Positions 9,284 through 22,212 of a stretch of 64,000 nt of DNA are shown here, piece by piece (the first letter of the stretch is position 1; each line of letters starts with the position of its first letter). A program made the translations under genes and the position numbers. The notes below the pieces were generated by a model that made no database searches, was not told where the DNA came from, and was given only the letters and a program-made list of their open reading frames with translations. Source of the DNA: Pohlia nutans (taxonomy: Eukaryota; Streptophyta; Bryopsida; Bryales; Mniaceae); NCBI GenBank assembly GCA_022496805.1, contig CM040088.1, forward strand, positions 13,733,001 through 13,797,000, read 5' to 3'.

Positions 9284-12200
9284 ATGGCGACGCAACGGCA
9301 TGACGAAGACGACGAGGAAGAGGAGCTGCTGCAGCGAGCGCTGGCAGATCAAGCCGCGAGGGAGCAAGCAAGCAAGTCGCCGTTGCGAGCCGCGCACATT
9401 CCGTTCGTAAAATCGCCCGGGCTGCGTGCTGCGCATCTCCCCGTGGTCAAGTCCACCATAGTGCCGCCGGGTGCCGCCAAGCCAGTGCCGCCGAGCCGGG
9501 CACCGCCACCGCCGTCCAAAGCACCTCCGCAACCTCCCAAGCGAGTGGCGCCCGGGGGTCAGGCTGTGATGCCGCCCAAGCGCGCGCCCCCGCAGCCTCC
9601 TCCTGTGGAAATCGACGACGACGACGACGAGGAAGTGGAAATGCTCAGCATCTCCTCTGAAGAAGATGAAAGCTTGAATCAAGGAAGACGGACCTCGGGC
9701 TCTGCTCCTGCTGCCAAGGCTGTGAGAGCGGAGCATGCTCAGGAGGAAGAGGAGTGGGACGAGGACAACGACGATGACGACGAGCCTTCCTCTTGGAAAC
9801 CGGGGTACAAAACCGAGGTCGGTTTGCTTTTTGCTTTGAATTAGGGTTTCAGCATTTGAAGAAATTTCCTTGTCATTCGGTCTCCAAGACTCTGAGTTCC
9901 CTGTTTTCACCATTGCACAACCTTTGGAGAATTTTGGTTTTGCATGAGAAGTTGCCCATGGAAGTAGGCAAGGAGGGGAAAAGTGGAACTTGGGTTTTTC
10001 TCATACCCGGCCATGAAGTTGTGCATGTTCCATGGACTTGAACATGAACAAATTTGATTGGTTAGGGTGAAACATGAACAAATTTGATTGGTTATTGGTT
10101 AGGGAGAAGTTGCCATGAGTCTAGGGCTTGAGAAACCTCCATACTTCATGACAACTTCTCCACCACTTTTTTCTCAAAAGTTCACTTTAAATGTGGAACT
10201 TGGTCCCTTAAATGTAGAACTTGATCCGAAAGTCCCTTAAAACTTGTCTCTTAGTGAGATACTTCACCCATGGAGCTTGGCCCTTAGTTCTTTGTATTCA
10301 CTATTGCACAACCCTTGGAAAACTTTGGTTATGGTGAACTTTGATTTTGCATGATACATACAGAGGTAAGACTTCTAGTTCTCTGCATTCAGTGTTGGAC
10401 AACCCTCGGAGAACTTTGGGTTTGTACGATGACCAATGCAATATCTTTAGTTTGGTGTGTGCGCTACTATGCAACCACTGGAGGATTTGGATTTTGCACG
10501 ATGACATGGTAGATGTAAGATTCTTAGTTTTTTGTGTGCAACTGATGGAGAAATTTGGTTTTGCATGATGACAGATGCAAGATTCTTAACTTCTTGTATT
10601 CACTAGTACACGAGCCTTGGAAAACTTCGGTTTTGCATGATAAAATATGCTTTAGTCCTCTGTATTCCCTATTGCACAACCCCGGAAGAACCTTGGTTTA
10701 TAGATGCAAGACTCTTAGATTCCCTGTATTTACTATCGCCCAACTCCTTGAGAATTTTTGTTTTACATGATGACAAATGCAGAAGTTTCAGTTCCCTGAA
10801 TACACCATTGCACAACTTTTGGAGAACTTTGCAAAGTTTGCTTTTCATGGACTTTGTTGTTGTTTGCATTGTGTTGACTTTGGGGTGATTCTGTTGCATC
10901 AGCTGGAAAGACGGGTGCGGGAGCTTCGAGAGACAAGAGGCGCATCTGCTGCTGTGCAATTGCAGAGGGCAAGAACAATTGTGGATCCTGCAGTTGTGCG
11001 CGGCGGCGACGATTTCATTGACCCCTTGGGACTTGGGTATGGAGCCACAACCAAAGCCTTTTTGGACTTGTCTGATTATTATTATCAGAAGTGTGTAGGA
11101 TCATTGCAAAGGCTCTTTTTATACTCAACCAAATTGGTTCCATTTCTCTCTGGTGATTGCTCTCTGTAGCTGTAGGCAAGAGAATGCAATTCATTGCTCA
11201 TTCTCACCTGCATTCAGAAGTTTTAGCTGGAGCTTGCAACTTTTATTTATTTTTAAGGTTTGATTGTTTTGGTTTTTGGCCGGAATGCAGTGTGATAGAT
11301 GTGAGGAGTTTGACACTTGTGCCGAAGATCACTCGAAGTGGAGACAACTCCCCTGCAGTCTCTCAAGCTTCTTCTGACAGAGGGAGCGGTAAACGAGGTG
11401 GCTTTCTTCGCAGCCGGAAACAGGTCAAAGGGGCACCAGCCCAAGTTACTACTGCTCAAGAAGATGATCTTCCTTCTCCATCCCTGGAAGAGGCTCCAGT
11501 CATTAGAGATCAGGCCATTCGAGGTTCTCTTCACTTTTCCATACAAACTGCTCAATTGAGGGGGTGTGGGTTAATAATTTGGACACTAAGAGCATGCACA
11601 CCCTACGATACTTATGGTTAACATGGGTCATGATTACTCCTTGTGCTTGAGGATTTACTTTCTTAAATTTGTGAGTGTGGTTTCTGAGCTTCATGGTTAT
11701 TGTTTTTGGGCCTTGCAGAAAAGCTACTGTACTCTTCAGAAAAGTTCGACGCAAAGTTTTTCCTATCCCACGTGCACCAGAACACGGCCGCTGCTGATTT
11801 CGAAGGAGCAGAAGAGGGGCTGAAAGAGGATCTCAAACTGCGTAACAATGAACTGAAGAAGCTTGTCAAGGAGAATTTTGATTGCTTCATTTCGTGTAAA
11901 AACACCATCGATGGTAAGTGAATGGTGGCATTTTATTTATTTATTTTTGGTTTTTGAACTCACCATCACGCATGGGCATGGTATTGTTCAAAGGAGAGAA
12001 TTTAACAAATTATGTGGTCTTTGGATTTACTACAGACATACACACGAAGCTGCAGCAGATAGAATCAAACACTGAAGGAGGAGGAACTTTGCATCTAAGT
12101 AACTCCATCAAGCAGGTTGAGGATGTTGCCAATCGTGCATTTTCTCCACTTTTGGAACGTCAGGTACAAGAATACATGTTTTTTATTTACTTGTTTCTGT

Positions 12201-15200
12201 TGTGTCCTTATAACACTTATATTATATATTTCATCATGGATGAGTGATATTCTAAGATAGTGTATCATGGTTTTTTTTTTGTGTAACCTTTTAAGCCCTA
12301 GTTTCCAAATGAATACTAATGTCATTTACTAATATGCATATCAGTACTTTACCCAACGAAGACTTTTGTGTTAGAAATGGTGTTCTGGGCACCACATCAT
12401 CTGGGCAATTTGGGGCCACTATCAGAAAAGTTCTGATATGTGTATCTGGAAAGTTTTGACTCAACTAAAATTGTGATTTAGTGTCCGGGACACTATTTCT
12501 CAACATGGACACTATTTGATTTTTTGGAGATATACTGTCCCTTTACTGTAAAATTTAAAATGATAAAAACTTCAAGTGAACCTTCTGGATGTAGTGTTCC
12601 AATGACGAATGGCAAATTTATAATAAATATGGCATGCTAGCTCATGTCACTCTCATCACCTGGAAGGAACATGGCACTCTCAGTGGAAGTGGGAATGACG
12701 AGTGGCAAACTCCTATGTATTGTAGGGACACTATTTCTCCTCTCCTTTGAACAAATTGTGGTAAAAGACATCAATTCTTGCTAGACACTAAATCACAAGT
12801 TTACTGTAGCTGATCACATAATGTTTTTGGTGACAGGCTCAAGTAGAGCGGATCCGGTCGGTGCAAGGGATGTTGCAAAGATTCAGGACTCTCTTTAATT
12901 TACCGAGCAGCATCAGAACTCACATCAGCAAGGGAGAGTATGACCAAGCCATTCGAGAGTACAAGAAAGCCAAGTCCTTGGAGTTGTATTCTCATGTGAG
13001 TTACTGGAACCCTAGAATTTTGTACATTTGTTATGAAGCTCCAACCATGAATCAGTAGCATTGAGAATTCTGTGGCTCTGCAGGTCGGTATTCTGAAGAG
13101 AGTGTTAGAGGAGGTGGACAAGATTGTGCAAGAATTTAAGGAGACTTTGTACAAGTCAATGGAAGACCCACATATTGAAGTTGTACAGGTGAGTCATTTT
13201 TTCATGCTTATGTAAACTATCACCATGAAGAAAACTTTGTGAATTTCGTTCCTATGCACTTTGATCTAAAAGGTAGATAGCATTTTTCTTACTTCTATAT
13301 GTGGATTATTATTAATGTTTTGAAGGTTCATGTTGCATTTTATGAGATTATTTTGAAGTATCATATTGAGCCTGCTCAATTTTTTTGGTTTTCAGTTGGA
13401 GACCACAATACGACTGTTGCTGGAGCTGGAACCAGAATGCGACCCAGTTTGGCATTACCTTACTGTACAGGTAGAATGCTCAGTCCAATAGACTTTTCCA
13501 ACAAACTAACAACAGAATGTTCATATTTTTCCATGTTATACAGAAAGCTAATTGTTGATGAGTCCATAATTACAGGATCGGAAGATACGTGGACTGATTG
13601 AAGGATGCAGTCTGGAGCATGACGCTCGTATGGAAGCCTTCAATGGTCGAGTACGGGACCGTGTTTTATCAGACGCTCGGTGGAAAAAACTGCAAGTTCA
13701 ATCAAACAAGGCGGTATGACTATCACCCTCTGTTTATTTGTTGGTTTATTTAAAGAGCTGGTCATCTTTCGTTTATTATAGCACCACCCTGCCCAGAAAT
13801 AATATATGTAGGCTAGCTCCATGCAGAATTGTCTTCATTCCCACGTGTCCAACCAAAAAACAAGTTCACTTTGAAAATTAATAGCTAATTATAGTAATTT
13901 TCAAAACATATTTTTATTGTTTCAAAATGTAGAGTATACTTTTATTTTTTCTTCTATTGGTACAATTTATTATCTTCCTTGAAACTCGCTAAATAGTTCA
14001 TGTCAACTCCTATAGATATGGAAGTGGTTACTTTTGATCGTTTGGATACTTACGGATTAAATAAAAAAATGAAAATGTAAAATGAAAGTACAAACAGGGC
14101 CTCAAGCGTTGAATTCTGCATGGTGATCACCGATAGACAAACAAGCAGACAAAAAGACTGAGTACTAGTATTTAATAGAGAGTTCTGTTCATGGAGAGAC
14201 CTTAATCATGGGCTTGAACATATAGTGTTCATTGCTGTTACTCATGCTTAAATCTAAAAATTGAATCATAGCTTGAGGTAAATATAAATCAAATGCGCAA
14301 ACAAAGAGGATGATGCGTTTCTGATGAGTGCGTTGTTTTCTTGCAGTCGGATGTGGATTTCTCTCTACTGCTTGGAGACCATGAAAAGGAGGGAAAAGAA
14401 GGCAATCTGAGAGACACCTCAAGCAACGAGTCAGATGCTCTTTTGGGGCGTTTTATTCGAAGGCTGACTATGGTGGTCGTGCACCACGTGCCGCAATTCT
14501 GGGGCCTTGCACTCTCCATTTTCACTGGGAAATTTGCTGCGGTACGTGTGTCCACATTTTACCATGCGATTTTATCTATTTTATATCTGCAATACGTACA
14601 CATCATTAAATTAACCAATGTAACATGTTTGTCTTTGCTGAACAGAACAGCGTAGTTAAGTCAGGTGTAGCTTGTTGGTCTCTCTCATTTTGGTTAATCC
14701 TTAAAGGACCAAGGATTCATAGTTTTAAAATGACAAATTGAATCAATCATGTTGTGAAAAATATAATTCAGATAGGACCAGATTTTATATCACTGGAATC
14801 AGTGAAGAACATTGGTGTTGATCAAAAAACAAATACGTTTGAATAAGAGGGAGTCTACATAGGACCTATTCAAAACTGCTATAAAAAACATGAGGCCCAA
14901 TTTGGGCTTCTTGGTCCTTTAGGGGTTAAGTTTAAGACTCTGATAGAGGTAGAATATTATGCCACTACATTTATTTTTGGGAAGCCATTTATTATCGAAC
15001 TTTGCTTCAAAATATCCTCCATTCTGAGGTTGAAAAAGTTATTTACTTGATTTCAACTGACGCTGTTTTTTTTAATGGGATGGAATCATAGGGAGCAAGT
15101 GCAGTGGGCAGGAGCTTGTCCAGGAGTAGTGCTAATTCACTTCCTCGTGAAGGATCAGAGAGGACAGCAAGTACTTCACATACATTGGAGGAGGTGGAGA

Positions 15201-18200
15201 CCATGGTGCACTGTATCATTTCTCTTTACGAATCCAAAGTAAGGGCACATCTGTTACAGTACACTCAACATCAATGTACACTTGACATAATTTAAACTTA
15301 CTTTAGAGAGAATATGAGAGAGATTTTGTACCCCAAGAAGTTTCTCTTATTGCAACATGTTCATATGAATAGTGGTGCCAAATTCATCAGTAAATTGTTT
15401 GGTGAAATGGTGTCATTGTTGGAAAATAACTATGACTCTTTTGATTGAGAAGAATAGTGACACTGTTAATCAAAAGAATGGGAACGTCTTGTTTGGGGCC
15501 CTAAATTTCAAGGACATTTTTCTCAGGGCTCTAAATTTCCCTCCTTTTCGGTGAATCTGCAGGTTCAGGCTGCATTCCTACAACTTGCAGAAGCGAATGT
15601 ACTACGTCCATACATGCGGGACGCAGTTGCTGAAGTATCAAAAGCCTGTGTTGCTCTTCAGTCGAATGACGCTGCTCCAAGTAGTGCAGGTATGCGTTTC
15701 TTTGATACCACATTGGGACAGACAAACCGACACAACAATTATTGAGCTTTTAAATCAAACTGATTTGAGCTCTTTTAACCCCCTAATGGCAAAAGATGCT
15801 CTGTTTCCATATCTATAGAAGTCGAAACAAGCAGCTATTTTCCCAAAAAAAGTCGTCTCAGTACTTGAAAAATGGTCTATCTGTAATAGTAATACGTAGT
15901 GTTTGTGTCACTCACATTGTCCGCCCCGTTTGAAGTGGACAGGGCACATGTTTGAAGTATAAAACATAGGACAAATATTGCAAAAAAATAAAATGCCAGA
16001 AACTAGGACAATTATTTCCGGACAGAGGGAGTAGCTTCTGTCAATATAAAGCCTTTTCCCTTTGGGTCCAGAGCCAATAGAAAGATTAAAGAAAGGTTAC
16101 AAAACATACCAATAAAAGAAGAAATAGTCCCCAACATTTTTGAGCAATAGAATTTTTTTTTTTGAGTGCCACCGTTATTGATTATTAGCCCCCTGTAACG
16201 TGGATTCAAGTGACACTATTCTTAATGTTCACATATATATAATAGCACCTAAGAGTGAATACATTCTTAAAAGTGAATAAGAATAGTGTCACTTTTAGAT
16301 GCATAAATATACATATATTCTGTTATCTTAAAAGGTTCACATTCAGAATAGTGTTACTTTTAGGTTCTATTTTATTCACTGTTCTTAGTGTTGATGGATA
16401 TTTGCTCTGACTCAAAAGGCTTGTGCATTGATGTGTGCAAATTCGTGGAAACTGGCAGAGCAAATGCTGTTGGCGTTGAGGACGGAGGTGACTCGGATAT
16501 TTGTGCTGCGCATCTGCTCTCTCATGCACACGGCCACTTCCGAGCTTGTGACCGATGAAGATTGGGAGCCTGTGGCCACCGTGCAGCGCATTTCCTCCCC
16601 TTTTGCCATTTCCAGTCTTCCCCTGCGGTTTCAGGAATTGATGGGGTCGGCTTTGGATCACCTTACTGAGTACGTTTTCTTCTCTCTTGTACGCTCTGTG
16701 AATACATATCTTGCCTCCATTTTTGATAGCATTTTAATGCACTAAAACATGTATTATTTGGATACTCTATGCATAAGTTATGAATTGTTGAAATTTGATG
16801 GTGTCTAGGGGTCTCAATCACAGGCTTAGATTGCTTACGTAGAATCATTTTTGACTATTATAGAACTTGCATTCTGATTCTTTTCCATTTGCATTGTGAT
16901 TCTTTTCTCAAATTTCAAACTATACCCTCACTCACTCACAAAGTGGGATGAGAAAAATGTCACTTTTAGACCGTTTGGTTACCGCATATCATGACGCTTT
17001 TTTTCTTTTTTCTTTTCATATGACCGTGATATCATTGGAAACTTACGGTGGTTTGTTTTTCATTGGCATGGATCCAGGATGTTGGAAAGATTAAGTAAAG
17101 ATGAATCTCAGCTCCACGAGGATATGATATTACAGTTGCACCAGATGCAGGATACAGTTCGCTACACTTTCTTTGAATGTTTCTTAGCGCTCTCTGGTAA
17201 GTGCTATTCTACTTGAAAGTGCTTTTGTGCATACGACCATACATGAATGGAAAAAAAATATATAGTGACAATTCACTTTTATTGTAAAAATAGATTGAAT
17301 CGAAAAAATAGGGACCCAAGCTTTAGATTCCTTGCAAAACTGTCCTCGCAATCACATACCAACAAAGAGAACCTAGTCCCAGTAAGTCAGTTTCCCATTC
17401 CCGTGACTTTCAGCTGCTGAGTGTGTTCATTAATTAGTAGAAAGACTAAAGCTGGGCTGACGCTTCAGCTGCTGTACATTTTTTCAACTTCAAACCTAGT
17501 TTTCTGAATTCAGAGGTATGCTCATATTTGGGCTAGCTATAATTTGTTAGAGCATGCACACCCTTCTCCCTTAAATTCACCCCATTGCAGTGTAATCACA
17601 TCCAAGATTTGGTGTCAGAAGCTATCCTCTCCACACCCTTGAACCTCTATAATCTTCCTCTATATAGTGCGTGAACCAATCACAATCACTACACATGGGT
17701 AATCATTATTGTCCATCAATCTAGGATACCAAGCCCTTCCTTGAATTAGCTATAAAGGAACTATAGAAGCATCACTATATCTTGCTCATATTGTGTATTA
17801 CTCTCACTGGTTGGCTCTGAATTTTCAGCATTAAATGCAAACATATTTCATCTAATTTTCAGAGTCAAGGGCTCGTGCATGCGTAGGGTGTGCATGGTCG
17901 TAGAGCTGGTTATTTTGATGTTGAGGTTTGAATATTTCCTGTGCATTCCTGATGCAGGGAACTTGGAGAAGCTGGCGAATGAGTTGGCTCTGGTATCAAA
18001 TGATGGAGAGACGGAGGCTCAGGAGTGGCAGGATAGGTTTGTGGGGCTTGTGGCTGGAGTGGAGGTGGCTGGCACTCATCAACGCTTGCTCATGGTGCTC
18101 AGTAATGTTGGTTTCTGCCATTCCACTCTTCTTCCCGAGCAAACGCGAAAGCATGAACATGTCTGGACCTATCAAGGGTACGTTTCTAAAACAAACGCAA

Positions 18201-21190
18201 TTGATCGTAGTATTGTGGAAGACATAATTCAGAATATCACCGGAATCAGGGTTGTCTTACTCGACCACTAAATAAAGTGTCAAACACGACATCGAAGATG
18301 TCTACTAGATCTCCCCGTCTGTCAGATATGCATATTTTTAGAACATGTACAGAATATTCTCGAATATTTGGGGATATTTCATCCAAGTTCTTTAACATAT
18401 TTGACACTTGTCTAATTAGATAGTCAACGTCAGACGTCTAATATAATGTCAAGTTGGAAAAAAGTGTCAGACATGACATCCCTGACCAGAATTAGTGAAG
18501 AACATTGCATGTGTTGGTACAAAACAAATAATTTGGAACAATAGGACCTACTCAAAACTGCTATAAAACATGAGGTCCAATTGGGGCTTCTTGGTCCTTT
18601 AGGGGCTAGAAAAATCTTTTTTTGCACTCTAAGTTTTAGCTCCTCAAGTTCTCCATTCTAGTTCTCCTAGTCGGTTGATTGTCCTACCATCCTCTCCATT
18701 ATTCCCTCTCTAGAAGTCTACAGGATGGTCTTCCAACAAGCTCAAGAATGTTACGAGATGTGTCTAGCATATTCTTTTGTTTTTGATTGAATTTTTTATG
18801 ATATGTCCTTGTTAATATCTTATTTTGTGTTGAATTTTTGCAGCTCTGATGCGACCAGCAAAGGAGGAAATATGGCTACATATGAAGAAGTGGCAAATAC
18901 TCTTTCTGAATTAGAGATGAAGGTTCTCAGTCACTATAACGTTGCGAAGGTGAGTTTAGATCTAATTATTTTGTTTGGCATCAGCCTTTAGAGACGATCA
19001 TGATTGTCTTTTTTGTTTATATTGTCAGCAAATGGGGATACTTTTTTAATTTTTGATTTTTGGAATGCAGGCTGTAGAGATTCAGAAGGCGTCAGAAGAT
19101 TATTTGCTTTTTGATGGCAGTCAATGGGCTTCCACTCCTCCAGTGAAAGTAAGCCTATATTCCAAATCCATGTCTTCTTTGCGTGTTACCTGTGCAATTA
19201 TCACATTAAATCTATGATTAGTGCCTTTTATCATTAATGTTCTGGATGCCTTTCTGAAGTGGGTTTTATTGATGGCAGGGTTTTCGGTATTCTTTGATGG
19301 AGCTTATGCATCCCTTGGTCACCACCCATGCAGAGGTCAGTTAACTTTCTCCCTTGCAGGATTTAGTTCTCAGGAAGTTTTGGTAGATTAAGAAGGATAG
19401 TACTTGACGTAAAATCCCGTAATTGTGGAATTAACCTCCAATCCGATAGATGTTATGCAGTCACTCCAAAATAGTACTTGACTATTCTGTGTTGGCTGTA
19501 ATTATGTGCAGGTGTTTGCAGGGGCAAAGCCATTTTTGGAGAAAGCCATCAACTCTCTAGTGGAAGCGCTGATGGATTCGCTCGTCGCCATTTTTTCTGA
19601 TAACAGAGGCACAGCGTTTCACAGATTTGATATCAATGGCTACTGTCAGCTCATGCTTGAGGTTTGTTGCGCATTAATACCTCTTCTCCAGTTTTCGTAA
19701 TTCTGACAGTACGCACGAAGTACATTTTTGGACCAAAATATACACCCTCGTTACATGTACAAACGTTTGTGTATGTATTGAGGTGGAATATTTTGCATCA
19801 ATATATAGCTACAGTGAGTAAGAACATTTGTGCAAGTAAATTTGCGTCAGTTCTTATATACAGTGTTTGTTGCTACTCAAAAATTGAGCCCTAGTCCGTA
19901 ACATGAAATAAATCACATCTATAGTGTAGCTACATTAGATAATAATAATAAGCGAGAGAGCCTGTCGTACTTTTGTAGCTGCGAACTTACGAGAGACAGC
20001 CTCTCTTGGTGTAGCGGCTTGTTTATGGTTTCATTTTAGGGTTTTAGGATTTAGGATTAAGCTAGTTTAATCTTTCATGTATCGCTGTGATTGTATGTAT
20101 ATGCAGCTGGAGTATCTGCAAACAGTTTTACAAGAATACTTGACCACACAAGCCGACGACCTGGCTGCCAACTTCCGTGGTTTGCTACTAGACAAGGTGA
20201 TGGAGACTGTGGCCGAAGTGACAGACCAACAAAACCATGGCCGAGGGTCTGTGAGAGGAGGAAGCACAGACGGCTACGATTATGGAGGAATGACACCTGA
20301 AGATTTACAAGTACATTCTCAACCCTAAACCCTAAACTCTACGAAACATGAGATACGCATATCCAAAACCACCAAAGAACCTGAAACCGACTAAAATGTA
20401 CCACATACATTTTAGTCCCTTACATGTATCACAATACTTACCTTATTCTTTTGTGTACATAACATTCTGGAGTAATGTTGACTGTCCAATTTTTTCACTG
20501 TATCTGCACTATGGTTGGCACTTACTACACTTGCCTAAAATAGTTGGTTGAGCACCAACGTTTTCTTTCTTAAATTCAAGATGTGAGAGGATCTGTGTCA
20601 AAGAAAGTTGTTATTAGAGAATCGAAGCATCTTGAACACCCTGATTTTTCCTTGAATTAGCAGTTGGGTTGCCAAACTTTGATCCTGCGTAACTTTTGCA
20701 TCTGCTATCCAAATAATGCATACTTTGGTGCGTGGGAATTCTCTTTCATTGGACTAATCTCATAATAATAACTATTCTCAGCGCTAAATTATGGGTGTGC
20801 CTATTCTCTGCATGTGTGCAGGGTCTTGCACAGGACCATATTCAAAGCTACCTCCCCATGGAGCTCAAGAGAACTCGCTTGAACGTGCTGTGCTTCATGG
20901 AGGCTGTACCGGAGCAAACTCCACCTGTATTGGGAGGTAGACGACAACCAGTGCAGTCCAAGCAACGTTATGGAAACAACGGCGCCGTGTCTGGGCGCAG
21001 AAGCCAGGGCAGCTCCTCCAGTTTAACCGACTCCGAGTCTGGAAAACTGGGATTGCCGCCTATTCCACAAGACTCCCCGAGAGTTGCAGACCGCTACATG
21101 CGTGTCAGACAGGACCCCCGGCGACACACTAGTTTGAGGGCCACCTCTCCAATTTCTTATGTAGATAATAACGATGACAGTTTGAGATAG
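9284..21190 (+). CDS. SEC5: Exocyst complex component SEC5, 21 coding exons
   Basis: SEC5 is a core subunit of the exocyst, which tethers secretory vesicles to the plasma membrane. Coding exons: 9284-9817, 10903-11036, 11291-11523, 11719-11913, 12036-12163, 12837-12995, 13084-13188, 13396-13470, 13576-13713, 14347-14541, 15092-15238, 15563-15689, 16459-16669, 17078-17196, 17958-18177, 18844-18949, 19071-19148, 19279-19335, 19512-19661, 20107-20310, 20822-21190. Phases agree throughout and give 1228 codons with the TAG stop (1227 aa; known plant SEC5 is roughly 1090). The ATG at 9284 opens MATQRHDEDDEEEELLQRAL, like plant SEC5. Order: acidic and proline-rich N-terminus with VEMLSISSEED; FIDPLGLG; KLLYSSEKFD; GMLQRFRTLFNLP; KGEYDQAIREYKKAKS; LLLELEPECDPVWHYL; GAKPFLEKAI; CQLMLELEYLQTVL; LKRTRLNVLCF. 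The C-terminus is low-complexity. There is no TIG domain, as in plants. Introns host many MITEs. The exon 13 start (16459) was chosen because it alone keeps the frame. Confidence 0.94.
9818..10902 (+). repeat. Degenerate tandem repeat (about 70-bp unit) in SEC5 intron 1
   Basis: From about 9890, and densely from 10290 to 10850, the intron repeats a pattern of the form TTCCCTGTATTCACTATTG, CACAACCCTTGGAGAACTT, TGGTTTTGCATGATGACA, GATGCAAGATTCTTAG. Landmarks of the CACAAC block fall near 9914, 10302, 10397, 10471, 10540, 10605, 10673, 10738 and 10810. The units are diverged, so this is an old minisatellite that has enlarged the first intron. Confidence 0.8.
11590..11612. repeat. Single end of a CATGCACACCCT MITE
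   Basis: TAAGAGCATGCACACCCTAC in SEC5 intron 3 matches the terminal repeat of the complete element at 17548-17900. No partner end is seen nearby. Confidence 0.5.
12464..12809. mobile_element. TIR element, copy 2 of the GACACTATTTCTCAAC family, in SEC5 intron 5
   Basis: The ends carry TTGTGATTTAGTGTC and the complement GACACTAAATCACAAG. The interior matches 4412-4687 in order. It lies entirely within the intron, 28 bp before the next exon. Confidence 0.65.
14694..14929. mobile_element. piggyBac-like MITE (AAAGGACCA subfamily, short form) in SEC5 intron 10
   Basis: Flanked by TTAA (14694-14697 and 14926-14929). The left end TCCTTAAAGGACCAAG and right end CTTGGTCCTTTAGGGG are inverted. Diagnostic interior: GGATTCATAGTTTTAAAATG, CAAAACTGCTATAAAA. 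Related copies are at 18488-18609, 24386-24618 and 25219-25391. Confidence 0.78.
15842..16032. mobile_element. Stowaway-like MITE, right part, in SEC5 intron 12
   Basis: Ends in CAATTATTTCCGGACAGAGGGAGTA, read across two blocks, and shares CATTGTCCGCCCCGTTTG and GTTTGAAGTATAAAACAT with the complete copy at 25863-26107. The left terminus is missing. Confidence 0.7.
16208..16300. repeat. Imperfect palindrome in SEC5 intron 12
   Basis: AAGTGACACTATTCTTA on the left pairs with TAAGAATAGTGTCACTT on the right, around an AT-rich loop. This may be a small foldback MITE; another AATAGTGTTACTTTTAGG block follows at about 16347. Confidence 0.6.
17548..17900. mobile_element. MITE with CATGCACACCCT ends in SEC5 intron 14
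   Basis: Left TAGAGCATGCACACCCTTC and right GCGTAGGGTGTGCATGG share an inverted 12-bp core. The element ends about 57 bp before exon 15. No coding capacity. Confidence 0.6.
18488..18609. mobile_element. Truncated piggyBac-like MITE in SEC5 intron 15
   Basis: Keeps the right half of the AAAGGACCA subfamily: AGTGAAGAACATTGCATG, CTCAAAACTGCTATAAAA and the end CTTGGTCCTTTAGGGG, followed by CTAG where intact copies have TTAA. The left half is replaced by unrelated sequence that contains a direct repeat of AGTGTCARACAYGACATC (18277, 18469). Confidence 0.6.
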
Positions 21191-21780
21191 TGGAAAACGT
21201 AGGGCCACGATTTTGGATGAGGTTGAGTGTTCACTTTGTTCATAGAGCTTCTGATATGTATCTGATTCCTGAGTTCCCTGTGTATGATATTGAGCTTCAG
21301 ATTACTTTCTGAGGCCATGTTCAGATGTTGTTTGATCCGTTTTTATTGACCAGAAAAACACTCCACTTGCTGCTCTACCTTTACTTAAAGTTTCCTCGTT
21401 AGCCATGGTTGTATTACTATTGTGTTTTCTTGTTGCCTACACTTGTTATTGAGTTCCTTGTGTAGCCTCGTTTGTAGAACGAAGGAAATACTTCCTATGT
21501 CCAGAAATAACTGTCCAATTTTTAAAGAAAATTTGACTTAACGCTGTTTTTGCAAAAGAAGAAAACCAAAAAAACCGTCTCAGTACTCAAAAAGTGGACA
21601 GGTTGATAAAACCCATTTGAATTCTGAAAAGACATGATTTTTGAATTGCAATTCATAAGATTTTAATTCATTTGAATTCTTAAAATCTTATGAGTTGCAA
21701 TATAGAATTATGAAAATTCATGATAAAGCCCAATTGAAAATCTTATGAGTTGCAAAATGGTCCGCCCTGTTTGAAGTGGA

Positions 21781-22103
21781 TACATAACATTCAGTAGCCT
21801 TCAAGAAGGTTCCCTTTTAGTTTCACTACTTTTATATATTGAGTGACTAGTGATTTGTAATTGAATAGGCTATTGAATCAAATAAACAATTACAAGACAC
21901 TGTTGAATTGTGATTGAGTGATTGCTTTCAATTACTGTTCACTATGGTTAGTTGCTCTTGCTTAATGCCACGTGCCCCCATAGCTATTGATGTAATGTGG
22001 AATATCCCACATCATTTCATTGGGGGATGAAATGATGTGGGATATTCCACATCATTCTGTTGAGGGGAAGGTAGCAGTCACAAAGGCTACTGAATGTTAT
22101 GTA
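21781..22103. mobile_element. Nested MITE with perfect 21-bp terminal repeats and TA duplication
   Basis: TACATAACATTCAGTAGCCT (T follows) at the left is exactly complementary to the right end at 22083-22103. Comparison with uninterrupted Stowaway copies (GAAGTGGACAGGGC) shows insertion at a TA. It carries the 26-bp perfect hairpin at 21995-22052. Confidence 0.85.
21995..22052. repeat. Perfect 26-bp hairpin with a 6-nt loop
   Basis: Arm 21995-22020 (begins ATGTGGAATATCCCACATC) is exactly complementary to 22027-22052; the loop is TGGGGG. Within each arm GTGGAATATCCCAC is itself nearly palindromic. Confidence 0.95.
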
Positions 22104-22212
22104 GGGCTCATGTTTGAAGTATAAAGTATAGGACAATTATTTCGAGACAAAAAATGTCAAAAAAAATAGGACAGTTATTTTTGGATAGAGGATGTGACAT
22201 TTTGAGTTCTTT

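Larger units (their letters stand above)
21489..22195. mobile_element. Stowaway-like MITE split by a nested MITE
   Basis: The left end CTTCCTATGTCCAGAAATAA and right end TTATTTTTGGATAGAGGATG match diverged Stowaway termini. Interior blocks (CGTCTCAGTACTCAAAAAG, GTTTGAAGTGGA, GTTTGAAGTATAAAGTATAG) follow the order of the complete copy at 25863-26107 but are interrupted at 21781-22103 by another element and at 21610-21760 by AT-rich repeats. Confidence 0.7.
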
